From contig JASAON010001581.1 in assembly GCA_030849065.1 (NCBI GenBank), forward strand, positions 1,003 to 65,002: DNA of 64,000 nucleotides, read 5' to 3'. This DNA comes from Jaenimonas drosophilae (taxonomy: Eukaryota; Euglenozoa; Kinetoplastea; Trypanosomatida; Trypanosomatidae). A model generated the notes under the pieces. The model did not search any database, was not told the origin of the DNA, and saw only the letters and a program-made list of their open reading frames with translations. A program made the translations under genes and the position numbers. Of this stretch, positions 26,243-35,023 are shown one piece after another. The first letter of the stretch is position 1, and each line of letters opens with the position of its first letter.

Positions 26243-27535
26243 ATGGACGCGTTTCAGGCTCGGCTGGATGCGCTCCAGAAGGAGTCGAAGGACCAAATCA
26301 CTCAGGTGATGGCCGCGCTCGTGGCGGCGGTGGGCGAGAGCGGTGTGGATGGGGTAAGCCCATCTCGCGTTGCGCTGGCCCTGGCGCAGCGCTTCACCGA
26401 CGAGCGGGTGGACGTGAGCTTTCCTGTTCTCTGCTTCATTGATGCGATGCTCGTGCGCGGAAAGCAAGGTGGCGGCGCTGAGGTTGCTGCTGTGCAGGCA
26501 GTGCTCGGTGCCCTGTGGAAGCTGGTGACGAGCGGAACCCTCTTCGCAAGCTACGCGACCGCGGCAGCTCCCGCGGTCCGAGAGAAGGCGATTCGCATGG
26601 TGCGACGGTGGAAGCAGCGCAATCAACTGGCCACGAACATCTCCGATGCCCTGCTCGACATGATGGAACGGGCGCCGGCAACATCCACCCCCGCCGTGGC
26701 CTCGAGCACCGAGACCCCCGCAGAATCATCATCAGCCCAGCCGACGAACGCCGGTGGCGAGGACTCACGTGGTCTGAGTCGCCGCGACGTGCAAACCTTC
26801 CACGCCCTCCTCCAGGCATTTGCCAACGTGCTGGAGGAGCTCCCGCCGGAACGACGTGGTGCCTATGCCTCCATGGTTCAGCAGGAGCACTTCGTAGGGC
26901 CAACGGCATCGGCCTTTGCCTTCATGAAGGACCTCTATGTGGCGGTTCGAAATGAGTGCCTCGAGCGCGCCAAACACCCTGTTGGGGATGCAGAGAGTGC
27001 TGTGGCGAGCTCCTCTGCGGAGGATGGTGCCAACGACGGGCGCCAGGCTCTTGGCCGTTTGCTCGACCAACTCAACGCACGCAGCAGCGACCCCTCCACC
27101 ACCACGGCAGGGGGCACCTCGGCGGATGGGGCGGCTGCGGCCAACACCCTCCCCGTCGTGCGCTACACCACCCCGCTCTACTCAGATAGCCACCAGCTTC
27201 GTACCTTGGTGCAGCGCAGCGGTTTTGGTGAGCTGCGCCGGCGTCGCGTCACTGCCTCCTCGGCCGACGCGACCCTCTCTGGTCTTGGCCCCACCATCTA
27301 CTACCCGCAGAAGGAGGCCACGACGATGCGGCCCTTCCGCATCCCAGCAGCCAAGCAGGCCAACGGCGGTGCGGTGCGCACCTGGTTCCCGCCCCTCCAC
27401 CAGTGGGTTGGCCAGAAGGATATGGCCACGCTCGCCCTCTTCGAAGGCCGCGGAACATCCCAGACGGATCGCTCCACGAGCCACGTTCTTAGCGTGGCCA
27501 AGAAGCGGGCACGAGACCCATCTGATGCTGCGTAA
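26243..27535 (+). CDS. CID-domain / Pcf11-like protein (tentative)
   Basis: 430 residues. The first 140 residues read as an all-helical domain that lines up by eye with the RNA polymerase II CTD-interacting domain: VSFPVLCFIDAMLVRG at the position of the LYLLDSI helix, and PAVREKAIRMVRRWK at the final helix with its Trp. The middle is Ala/Ser/Thr-rich. The C-terminus has VRTWFPPLHQWVGQKD, which resembles the RxWxxxxxxW segment of Pcf11. Pcf11 acts in 3'-end cleavage and transcription termination. The similarity is my reading of motifs, not an alignment; a VHS/ENTH relative is the alternative. Start is ATG 26243. Confidence 0.5.
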   Translation: MDAFQARLDALQKESKDQITQVMAALVAAVGESGVDGVSPSRVALALAQRFTDERVDVSFPVLCFIDAMLVRGKQGGGAEVAAVQAVLGALWKLVTSGTLFASYATAAAPAVREKAIRMVRRWKQRNQLATNISDALLDMMERAPATSTPAVASSTETPAESSSAQPTNAGGEDSRGLSRRDVQTFHALLQAFANVLEELPPERRGAYASMVQQEHFVGPTASAFAFMKDLYVAVRNECLERAKHPVGDAESAVASSSAEDGANDGRQALGRLLDQLNARSSDPSTTTAGGTSADGAAAANTLPVVRYTTPLYSDSHQLRTLVQRSGFGELRRRRVTASSADATLSGLGPTIYYPQKEATTMRPFRIPAAKQANGGAVRTWFPPLHQWVGQKDMATLALFEGRGTSQTDRSTSHVLSVAKKRARDPSDAA

Positions 27536-27714
27536 CCAAAGTTGTGCACCCATACTAGACGAAGTCGGCCCTTGCTGCACTAGTATGCTGACTGTGAGCG
27601 TGTGGTGAATTCCATGCATCCTTCTCTCATCTTTGCTTCATCTTTTGCCCATGCTAGACCTTCTGGGAGTACCCCACACACTACTTCTCTCCCCAACAAC
27701 AGTCCAGGAAGAGG

Positions 27715-28554
27715 ATGGGCCCACCGCCTGGAGCCGCTCTGGCGAAGCACAAGGTGGATGAGCTGCGCGTATTCATTCGCCTGCAACGAGAGGCAGAACG
27801 ACGATGGGGCCGTACCATTGCTGAGAAGGAGAATATGGTTCGACGATGCATGATGATCGAAGACCAGTGTAGGGAGCAGCTACGCAGCAGCGTGCTACGT
27901 GGCACCTATGCCTACCTGAAGAATCTGGAAACCACAGACTTGCTCTCCACCGCCCTCGTTTCTGCCCCTGCCCCATCCATTGAAACGTTTCTTGCCTATG
28001 GCGTTACCCCACAACAACTCACAGCATTCTCGGTGTTTGCCTTGGCTCGTATCTCCGCCGATCCTGACCGCCTGGACGTTCCTCCATTGGTGCTCATTTC
28101 GGATCTCCAGGACACGTGGTCGGTGCTCCCGCGTGCAAAGAAGGCGGCATACGAGAAGCTGGCTGTTTCCTATCGAGCCCAAATGATGGCCCCCGAGGTA
28201 CCTCCGCCAGTTGAAACTGGTGGTGCCCGGACTGCCAAGCAAACTCGTGTGCGCTCTGCACGTCAACGTGTGCGACAGGCTGCTGCACAACGTCCAACGC
28301 AGGAGCTCTCGGCTAGCTCCCCCAATGACTGCCGCGCGGGGCCAGTGGAGGCGAGATCAACAACGGCTCCGAGGCTTCCCCCGGTCCCTCCTCACGAGGA
28401 GAGTGCCTTCGGCGAGTTCGCAAAGGCTGCCCACCGACAAATGAAAATAGCACTTCGAAACGCAAAGCTTTCCAAATCGGATTGGCTGCCTATCGCTCAA
28501 GCCGAATGGGCGACGAAGTCGGAGCGGCAGAAGCGGTTCTACTCCAAGGAGTAG
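27715..28554 (+). CDS. protein with two HMG-box-like domains (tentative)
   Basis: 279 residues, strongly basic. Two regions look like HMG boxes: about 95-160 (AFSVFALARI to LQDTWSVLPRAKKAAYEKLA) and about 228-279 (AFGEFAKAAHRQMK to EWATKSERQKRFYSKE), each with the aromatic start and the Trp...Lys...Tyr third helix. The N-terminal 60 residues are Arg-rich and helical; the linker is Ala/Pro/Arg-rich. Two-box HMG proteins of this size in trypanosomes include the kinetoplast-associated protein KAP6, so an organellar DNA-packaging role is possible, but a nuclear one is equally open. Last gene of the rightward block. Confidence 0.5.
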   Translation: MGPPPGAALAKHKVDELRVFIRLQREAERRWGRTIAEKENMVRRCMMIEDQCREQLRSSVLRGTYAYLKNLETTDLLSTALVSAPAPSIETFLAYGVTPQQLTAFSVFALARISADPDRLDVPPLVLISDLQDTWSVLPRAKKAAYEKLAVSYRAQMMAPEVPPPVETGGARTAKQTRVRSARQRVRQAAAQRPTQELSASSPNDCRAGPVEARSTTAPRLPPVPPHEESAFGEFAKAAHRQMKIALRNAKLSKSDWLPIAQAEWATKSERQKRFYSKE

Positions 28555-28815
28555 GCCAGTGCCCTCCACGATTCAGCATAGAACCACCCCATAGAACATG
28601 ATCCAATTGCCTTCACTTCACCTTCAACGAGAACCAATGAAATACGTACGTCAGCGGCGAATTCTTCGGCCGTTTCACCCTGCGCTTGAGGAGAATAGCT
28701 CGTTGCCCTCCGCTCTTCCAAAAACCAAAAGCCAAGCCCAGTGAGACCCAGAAGAATGGCCGCCTCACCCAGCCATTCTTCTAACCAATGACAGAATTTC
28801 AACGACTTACTGCGA

Positions 28816-28896
28816 GCAAACGTGGCCGAGTGGTTAAGGCGCCTGCCTGCTAAGCAGGTGTGATCTCACGCGAAGGTTCGAACCCTTCCGTTTGCG
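28816..28896 (+). tRNA. tRNA-Ser (anticodon GCT)
   Basis: A complete cloverleaf can be drawn: acceptor GCAAACG with CGTTTGC, D arm GCCGAGTGGTTAAGGC, anticodon stem CCTGC/GCAGG around loop CTGCTAA (anticodon GCT at 28849-28851), a long variable arm typical of tRNA-Ser (TGTGATCTCACG), and T arm GAAGG-TTCGAAC-CCTTC. Box A and box B sequences are intact. No intron and no encoded CCA. It lies in the gap between the two converging gene blocks. Confidence 0.97.
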
Positions 28897-28899
28897 AAC

Positions 28900-28903
28900 T
28901 TTT
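28900..28903 (+). terminator. RNA polymerase III terminator of tRNA-Ser
   Basis: Four T directly downstream of the tRNA 3' end, the minimal pol III stop. Confidence 0.7.
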
Positions 28904-28951
28904 CTCTTGCTGTGCCTCAATTATTATAATTTGCTTGCTTCAGCTGCTCTT

Positions 28952-29070
28952 GTGTACGACCATACTCCAGTGAAAACACCATATCCCGTCCGATTTGTGA
29001 AGTTAAGCACCGGCAGGCCAAGTTAGTACTGAGGTCAGTGATGACTTGGGAACCCTTGGTGCCGTACACC
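28952..29070 (+). rRNA. 5S ribosomal RNA
   Basis: About 119 bases with the 5S core GTCCGATTTGTGAAGTTAAGC and the box-C region TTAGTACTGAGGTCAGTGATGAC typical of kinetoplastid 5S (quoted in outline). The ends pair as GTGTACG with CGTACAC, closing helix I. It is a single gene, 55 bases after the tRNA and in the same orientation. Confidence 0.95.
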
Positions 29071-29775
29071 TTTTTTGCGCGCCGGGCCTGCTCGGTTTTC
29101 CAGAGAGGGGGGGGGACCCCCCGCCAAGCCCGCCGGCGGAAGAAGCCCATCGATGGGCCATGAATCACCCTCGAGTGGTGTGGATGGGGTCGAATAATCG
29201 TGCGTCGTTTGTTGTCGTGGGTGGTCAAGTGCGGGAGAAGTCATGCTTGCCAAAGTGAATCGAAGCGGCAAGACGGCGCTTTCCATGCGTCTCGGAATGG
29301 AAGAACGGCGGGCGGGCGGGAAGAGGCTTCCCCGCCCATTGACGAGCGTACTTGTCCGAACTAAGATGATGTGAACATCGCGCGCAAGGAGCGGCTTGAG
29401 GCACTGGCCATCGTTGTGGAGCTTTTCTTCGTCAGCCGTGGCTGGGTCAGAGAAAGATGGCGCGGTTGGTGTCGCGGCGGCTATCAGCTTGATGAGCAGC
29501 GCGTCCATCGGGACGGCTTCGGCCATCCGAAGCATCAGCAAAGAATGAATCAGTCGGTGATAGCTGCCGCCATTTTGATCGTCTTCTTCCACGTCGGCTG
29601 AGTCGGAGGAGAGAGCGCTCGAGGTCGCGGCAGCAATAATCCTGATCAGCTGATCATCCGTGGCGAAGGTCCCAGTCCTCCGGTACTGCAGCAGTGATTG
29701 AATCAGTTTCTGAAAGCGGCTGGGCTGTTGGGCCTCTTCCTGGTCAGTGGCCCCTGTAAGTGGTGCGGGGTCCAT
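29035..29775 (-). CDS. possible protein with two internal 50-residue repeats, antisense end in 5S rRNA
   Basis: A leftward frame of 246 codons starting at ATG 29775. Residues about 20-120 contain two diverged repeats sharing F/Y-x-x-L-I-x-S-L-L and L-I-x-I/L-I-A-A-A-T; the conservative changes between them hint that the region is or was coding. After about residue 120 the composition turns to Pro/Arg/Ser, passes a G8/C6 homopolymer near 29107-29120, and the stop codon lies inside the 5S gene on the other strand. The 3' part is therefore doubtful: the frame may be truncated or frameshifted at the homopolymer. No known family. Confidence 0.35.
   Translation of the reverse strand: MDPAPLTGATDQEEAQQPSRFQKLIQSLLQYRRTGTFATDDQLIRIIAAATSSALSSDSADVEEDDQNGGSYHRLIHSLLMLRMAEAVPMDALLIKLIAAATPTAPSFSDPATADEEKLHNDGQCLKPLLARDVHIILVRTSTLVNGRGSLFPPARRSSIPRRMESAVLPLRFTLASMTSPALDHPRQQTTHDYSTPSTPLEGDSWPIDGLLPPAGLAGGPPPSLENRAGPARKKGVRHQGFPSHH
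29071..29076 (+). terminator. RNA polymerase III terminator of 5S rRNA
   Basis: Six T immediately after the 5S 3' end. Confidence 0.85.
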
Positions 29776-30499
29776 GTCGTACGCAGTGAGGGCAGGGGGC
29801 TACAAAAAAAAAAAGGTATTGCCAGTTCTTCGATGTTTCTTATATCAGCAAGCAAGCAACCTAGGCATGTATATTGATTAGAGGGGGAGAGAGAGCAGCT
29901 AAGGTTAGTTCCAGCACGTCAATATCCGTCTCAACGAGAAAAAGAGCATTGCGACGCACCAGTATAGCAGGATTGTGAGAGTGTTGTTTTAAATCTCTGG
30001 GCGCTATCTGCCCTCCATTGTGCCACGGAAAGGCTCAGGAGGACACGAAACGACCATTGGGCGGGCGGTGAAGTGAAAGCGCTATTGTGTGCCTTCGAGA
30101 CGAACGTGCATGAAGATGAAGATGATGGTGATCTACGAGGAGAAGAGAAGAAGAAAAGAAGAAGAAGTTGTGCTTGAATGATCATGTGCAAAGAAAAAAA
30201 AAGTAGGAGAGAAGAGAAGCAAACCATCACCCGCCGTCGTCGTGCGAGGGGGGACTCATCGTAAACAAAGAGTCTGTAGAGAATAACTTCATCTTCTAGC
30301 TATACATCAGGACTCTCTATCTGGAGAGAGTTGGACCTCCACCGCGGCATCCTCTCCTGCGCCAGCCAACCTCCCTCTTCATCCTCTTCCAATATCAAAA
30401 CAACACGCCAGTTCCCCCCTCCCGCACCCAACCAACGCACACACAGAGTTGATGCGCGACGATGACTGCAGAATAGGGAGCGTGTTGATGAGCGTCCAT
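29776..30499. other. convergent strand-switch spacer
   Basis: No gene supported. Contains an A run at about 29803-29814, GA-rich stretches (29881-29897, 30110-30170) and unique sequence. This is where transcription from both blocks is expected to end. Confidence 0.5.
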
Positions 30500-33400
30500 C
30501 TACATCTCATTGTGTAGCTGCTGCAGCTCCTCCTCCGCCTTGGCCTTGAGTACGGCGTTGGCGCTATGTTTGGCAACCTCTGACATAACTTGCCTCGCCT
30601 CTTCCCATCGCTGCATGTCCATGAGGGCGTGGGAGAGGTGGTACTTACTGATGCAGGCGAGCTGTGAGGGCTCGGCGTTCTTGGCGTTGTTGTTGTTGTG
30701 GCGCCGGTTGTGGCTGCTAGCCTCGGCCTGGGCCTCTTCCTCAATGATGATGGCACGACGGAGGCAAATTTCGCTCAGCTGTGGTCGTGCCGAGACGAGG
30801 AGCAGCTCGCGGCCGAGCTCCCCCCACAGGGCGGAGTCAGAGAGACCCTGGATCATCACGTGTTGGATAACTTCTTCGATCTCTGCCCTCCGCGTGCGGA
30901 TGCAGAGCAAGGCTAAGTAGGCCCACGTTCGCGGATTCAGCGGGTTGCGAATGTTGCTCTCGTTGAGGCACTCTTCGGCGGCATCGTAGTCGCCGATGCG
31001 GAAGTAGCTCACCCCCACACCGAGCCACATGAGGCCCGACGGCCACGCTTGGATCCCTAGCGTCAGGACGCCCAGGGCATCCTTGTACTTGCCCTCCGCC
31101 ATGAGGAGGTTGCCGAGCTGGAGGTAGGCCACGGCGAGGAAGAGGTGCTCGCGCTCCGTCAGCTGATCCCGGCCACTGGGCTCGAGGAGGTAGGGCGGGA
31201 GGGTAGACATGCCCTTGCACAGTGCCGCCTTGTAGTGCTGCACGGCGGCCTCCTTCTGGCCGAGGGCGGCTTCGCAATCAGCCCGCAGGATAAACATCTC
31301 ATCGAGCTGCAGCTGCTTCGGCACCGGGAGATCGTTGTAGCTCTCCTTGAGGCTTTGCTCGAGGCCGGTGAGGCGGTTAAGAATGGCGAGGGCCTCGTTG
31401 TGTTGGCGGCCCTGCACGAAGAGCTGTGCGTAGAGCCGCTCCACCTCCACCTGACTCGGGCGGCACCGACTTAGGCAAATGTTGGCCAAGTCGCGGTGAT
31501 GAAGCTGGAGGCAGTAGGCCGCCACATGGAGCCGAAGGCGCTCCTCCTTCTTGGTGGCCAGGCGGGCGGCCTCCTCCGCCTCACGACGCTCCACGTCGGC
31601 GTCCTCGGCGCTCGGCCCACGCACCCCGCCGCCGGAACCAACCTCCCCACTCATCAGGTCCTCCCCCACGAGGGGCTCCACAAAGGTTGGCACGCAACCT
31701 TCGGTGCGGCTCTTTTCATTGATGCTGTGGTGGCTGACCTCACCCAGCTCCTTGGCTGAGATCTCAATGGGGGCATCTTGTGTCGTGGTGGGCACCTCCG
31801 CCGCCGCCGCCACCACCGCCTCCACGTCCTGAAAGTTTGCCCCGTCGCCCATATTCACCGGAGATGAAAATGGGGTGATGCGGCCATCTCTGTCGCTCGG
31901 GGTGGAGAGGTCGTGCTCCATCTCCTCCCCAGCCTCACTGGTACATCCACTGACGGTGCAGTACTGCAGAGCCTTGAGGGTGGCATAGCGGTGCTCCTTC
32001 TGCCACTTGGCCACCTCCACGGTGTAGCTCGGGCTCCCTTCCTTCAGGCTAAGAATAAACATATCATCGAGGAGGGCGATGGAGCCCCAGGCGAGCATGT
32101 TTTGTGGGTCCACGTCCACGGCCCCGTGGAGGAAGACGGCGGCCTCGTTCAAACGTTCGTAGGCCATGAGCCACAAGCCATAGCCAACAAGGGCGGGGAG
32201 GTGAAGCGGGTCGCAGGCGATGGCCTCGCGGTAGCACTGCTCCGCCTTGGCATGATCGCCGACGCGGAGATAAAATTCTGCCGCATCGGTCCAAATGGCG
32301 GGGAAACGTGGACCGCCATCGTAGCTCGCGATGCGGGCCTGATGGTACTTCATGGCGAGGAGGAACTCCTGGCTCGCCTCCGCCTCAATGGCACGCTGCC
32401 GCCACGTTTCCTCCATGGTTGGGTCCTCCCCCAGGCTCCCCACGACGGCGCCCTCATCGCGCGGCACCGCCGTGGTGGTGATGGTGAGTTTGCTTGTTGT
32501 TGTGGCGGTGGTGGTGGCGTTTACCACCTCCTCCACATCCACGAGACGATGCAAGGTGGCGTGCATGCACTCGAGGAGATAGACGTACAACTCATTGCTC
32601 AGCTGGCCAATTTCCTCACGTGAGGCACCGGGGTCGCGCAGAAACTTGTCTTGCACGATGCGAATGACGAGCGGGGTGAGCTGCGACTTGTAGGCCGCCA
32701 GTTGGCCCGAGGACTGAAAAAACTCCAAAAAACGCAGCCGCCACGCCTCCTTGGCCGACTGCGCCGACTCCGCCGTGAGATCGCCGTTTGGGGCGTAGCC
32801 CTCGCGAAAGTCGCGCAGAATCTTCCCCGCGATCTCCTCCACCGCCACAGTGAACTCCTTTGAAACATCCACCGGGGGCCGGCTTCGCTCCGTCGCGAGC
32901 TTGCGTGTGGGGATGAGCTGTGCTGGGGTGAGGTTGGGCCGCACACGGTCGCTCGCGAGGCGGGAGAGGGTGCGCTGGAGGCCGAGTGAGATGACGGCGG
33001 TGGTTTGATACGTTGTGTAGGGGTGATTGGCGAGAGGGTCGGGGTCCTCAAAGAGGGTTGCCGGGATGCCCGACTTGGCACGCCGCGCAGAGACCTTCTT
33101 CTTTGCCCGCTCATGCTCACTTGTCGCGTCGGGCTTCGTTGGCTTCGGCGCCTCCAGGGCAACGGCGGCCTGGAGATGAAGCGAGCCAGGCTCGGCGAAG
33201 GGGGCCAGACTGACGGGGATCGTCGCAGTGAAGCGGGCGGCGTTGAGGTCCTCCCACTCCGCGGGCACCCCGGGCTTCAGCACGCGACGGAAGGCGAAGG
33301 TGAGGGGCTGGCCGCTGTTCAGGAGCATATCCAGGTAGGATTCCTGCTCTGCGTCGAGGGGGATGCGGCAGATGCATGGCGCGGGCTCACCCTTCTCGGG

Positions 33401-34201
33401 CAGGGCAGGTGGCGGGATCATCTCCCCAATGAGGCCGTTGATGCCGTTGGCCCCACTGACCCCACTCACGGTGCTCGCCGCCCCACTCGTGAGCTTCTTC
33501 TTCTTGCGGCTGTGCGGGCTCGCCTCCTCAGGCGGGGGAGGCGGGACGTCGGTGCGTTCGTTCGAGACCCACAAAATGACGGGCGGGGGAATTGTTGGCA
33601 CTGCAGCAGAGGCATCTTGGCCAGCACCCGCGGGCGGGCTGTGAAGCTGCGTGTTGTTGGTGTTGGTGGCGGGGCTGACGCTCACGTCGTGGGCGGAATC
33701 CCCGTCAGGGAGCTCGAGGGTCTCGGGGATGTCTCGGATGGGGCTCACCTCATCCATCCCTTCCACCGACTGTGCCACGGCGAAGTCAATGTAATGTTGG
33801 TACTGCGGCATGTGTTGAAGAATGCGGCCGTGGGTGAAGACGGCGGAGGGCGGTATGACGGGGGCACGATGGGCGCTGCTCGGGCGCACAGAACCGCGAC
33901 TGCGTGTCCGATCGCGTGGGGATTCCTTCTTTTCCTGCTCCAACTGTGCCTGTTCTGCCGCCGCGGTGGCTGCAGCGGCAGCAGCTGCCGAGGCGGTTGG
34001 TATTGTGAGAGAGACCTCATAACGAAACGGGTGTTGAGTGTAGGCCGGGGCATCGCCCTCACTCTTGTACCAGTCCAGTGGCACGTTGGATACCTTCTCG
34101 AGCTTCACGTCGAGGTAGTTGACGTAGTTGGGGCCCGCGGCATCGTCGGGGTTGAGGGACGGCGCGTGGTTCCTCCCCGCCCGCTCTCTGCTCGAAGACA
34201 T
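30500..34201 (-). CDS. TPR protein, CFAP70 (TTC18)-like axonemal protein
   Basis: 1233 residues. The N-terminal 350 residues contain beta-rich, low-complexity segments (Ala, Pro and Glu tracts); the C-terminal half has many TPR units, e.g. AEQCYREAIACDPLHLPALVGYG, LNEAAVFLHGAVDVDPQNMLAWGS and DALGVLTLGIQAWPSGLMWLGVG (shown partly). The order, a C2-like or beta N-terminus followed by C-terminal TPRs spread over about 1100-1200 residues, is that of CFAP70, a ciliary central-apparatus/outer-arm-associated protein. A different TPR flagellar protein is possible. Start at ATG 34201; the upstream GTG is ignored. First seen from the strand-switch side, it is the last gene of the leftward unit. Confidence 0.6.
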   Translation of the reverse strand: MSSSRERAGRNHAPSLNPDDAAGPNYVNYLDVKLEKVSNVPLDWYKSEGDAPAYTQHPFRYEVSLTIPTASAAAAAAATAAAEQAQLEQEKKESPRDRTRSRGSVRPSSAHRAPVIPPSAVFTHGRILQHMPQYQHYIDFAVAQSVEGMDEVSPIRDIPETLELPDGDSAHDVSVSPATNTNNTQLHSPPAGAGQDASAAVPTIPPPVILWVSNERTDVPPPPPEEASPHSRKKKKLTSGAASTVSGVSGANGINGLIGEMIPPPALPEKGEPAPCICRIPLDAEQESYLDMLLNSGQPLTFAFRRVLKPGVPAEWEDLNAARFTATIPVSLAPFAEPGSLHLQAAVALEAPKPTKPDATSEHERAKKKVSARRAKSGIPATLFEDPDPLANHPYTTYQTTAVISLGLQRTLSRLASDRVRPNLTPAQLIPTRKLATERSRPPVDVSKEFTVAVEEIAGKILRDFREGYAPNGDLTAESAQSAKEAWRLRFLEFFQSSGQLAAYKSQLTPLVIRIVQDKFLRDPGASREEIGQLSNELYVYLLECMHATLHRLVDVEEVVNATTTATTTSKLTITTTAVPRDEGAVVGSLGEDPTMEETWRQRAIEAEASQEFLLAMKYHQARIASYDGGPRFPAIWTDAAEFYLRVGDHAKAEQCYREAIACDPLHLPALVGYGLWLMAYERLNEAAVFLHGAVDVDPQNMLAWGSIALLDDMFILSLKEGSPSYTVEVAKWQKEHRYATLKALQYCTVSGCTSEAGEEMEHDLSTPSDRDGRITPFSSPVNMGDGANFQDVEAVVAAAAEVPTTTQDAPIEISAKELGEVSHHSINEKSRTEGCVPTFVEPLVGEDLMSGEVGSGGGVRGPSAEDADVERREAEEAARLATKKEERLRLHVAAYCLQLHHRDLANICLSRCRPSQVEVERLYAQLFVQGRQHNEALAILNRLTGLEQSLKESYNDLPVPKQLQLDEMFILRADCEAALGQKEAAVQHYKAALCKGMSTLPPYLLEPSGRDQLTEREHLFLAVAYLQLGNLLMAEGKYKDALGVLTLGIQAWPSGLMWLGVGVSYFRIGDYDAAEECLNESNIRNPLNPRTWAYLALLCIRTRRAEIEEVIQHVMIQGLSDSALWGELGRELLLVSARPQLSEICLRRAIIIEEEAQAEASSHNRRHNNNNAKNAEPSQLACISKYHLSHALMDMQRWEEARQVMSEVAKHSANAVLKAKAEEELQQLHNEM

Positions 34202-35023
34202 GAGCACAGAGAGAGGCTGTTATAAGGACGTACGTGTGTGTGTGTTGTTGTTGTTGTTGGTACGTGTGCGTGTGAGCCAATGTGTGGTCTTGCAAAGAAG
34301 CGACTCCACACGACGCCCAACCACGGTAACAACTTCTGAAAATACTTGCGTGTGTGTGCGTGCGAAGCAGAGTGCAACAACAGCCAAATAATAATGGCGA
34401 ACACAAGCACAAGATGAATGAAGACGTGATGAAGAAGGGCATGAGTGTATGGGTGTATATAGGCATGTGTTGTTCGCCTCATGGAGTACATGAGAGAAAG
34501 AGAGAGGTGTGTCGGTGCGTGGAGCATAAATGAAACTGGATTCTTATGACTCTCGTGCGGTGTGTGCGATACGCACGTACGCTCAACGCGAGAGGAAGGA
34601 GATGATCATGACGACTCGATGAAAAAAAAAGAGGGGATCCACGGCGTGAAACACGTGCAGCCAGCCAGCCACCCCCTCCATCGGCGTGAGAGTACCCAGG
34701 GACAGGCACCAACATGAGAAAAGACATACGTCCTCCCATCTTACGAGAAGAAAAAGAGTTGTGTTGTTGTTTTCATTTCCGTTCCCATGTGTTTTATGGA
34801 ATTAGTCGAAGTCAGGATAGTTAGTTGGCCAACTCAACGAACGCACACAACGAAAAAGGTGATGAAATGGAGTGTAGGTGATGATGATGGTTCATGATGA
34901 TGATGTCTGTCGTATGCCCAAACGCTGTATCGTCAAGACTACTATCCAGCACCATCATCATCATGCCCTCCTCATCTCCAGCTTATCCATCCATATCCTA
35001 GAACCACCAACCAAGCGGCAGAC
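34202..35023. other. intergenic region with microsatellites
   Basis: Contains TG and TTG repeats (34228-34260), GTGTGTGCG tracts, a GAGA run (34492-34506) and an ATGATG cluster (34880-34905). No supported gene. Confidence 0.5.

Noticed and set aside
33005..34225. A 406-codon plus-strand frame antisense to the TPR gene
   Set aside because: Shadow of a GC-rich coding strand; no motif, unlike the TPR repeats on the other strand.
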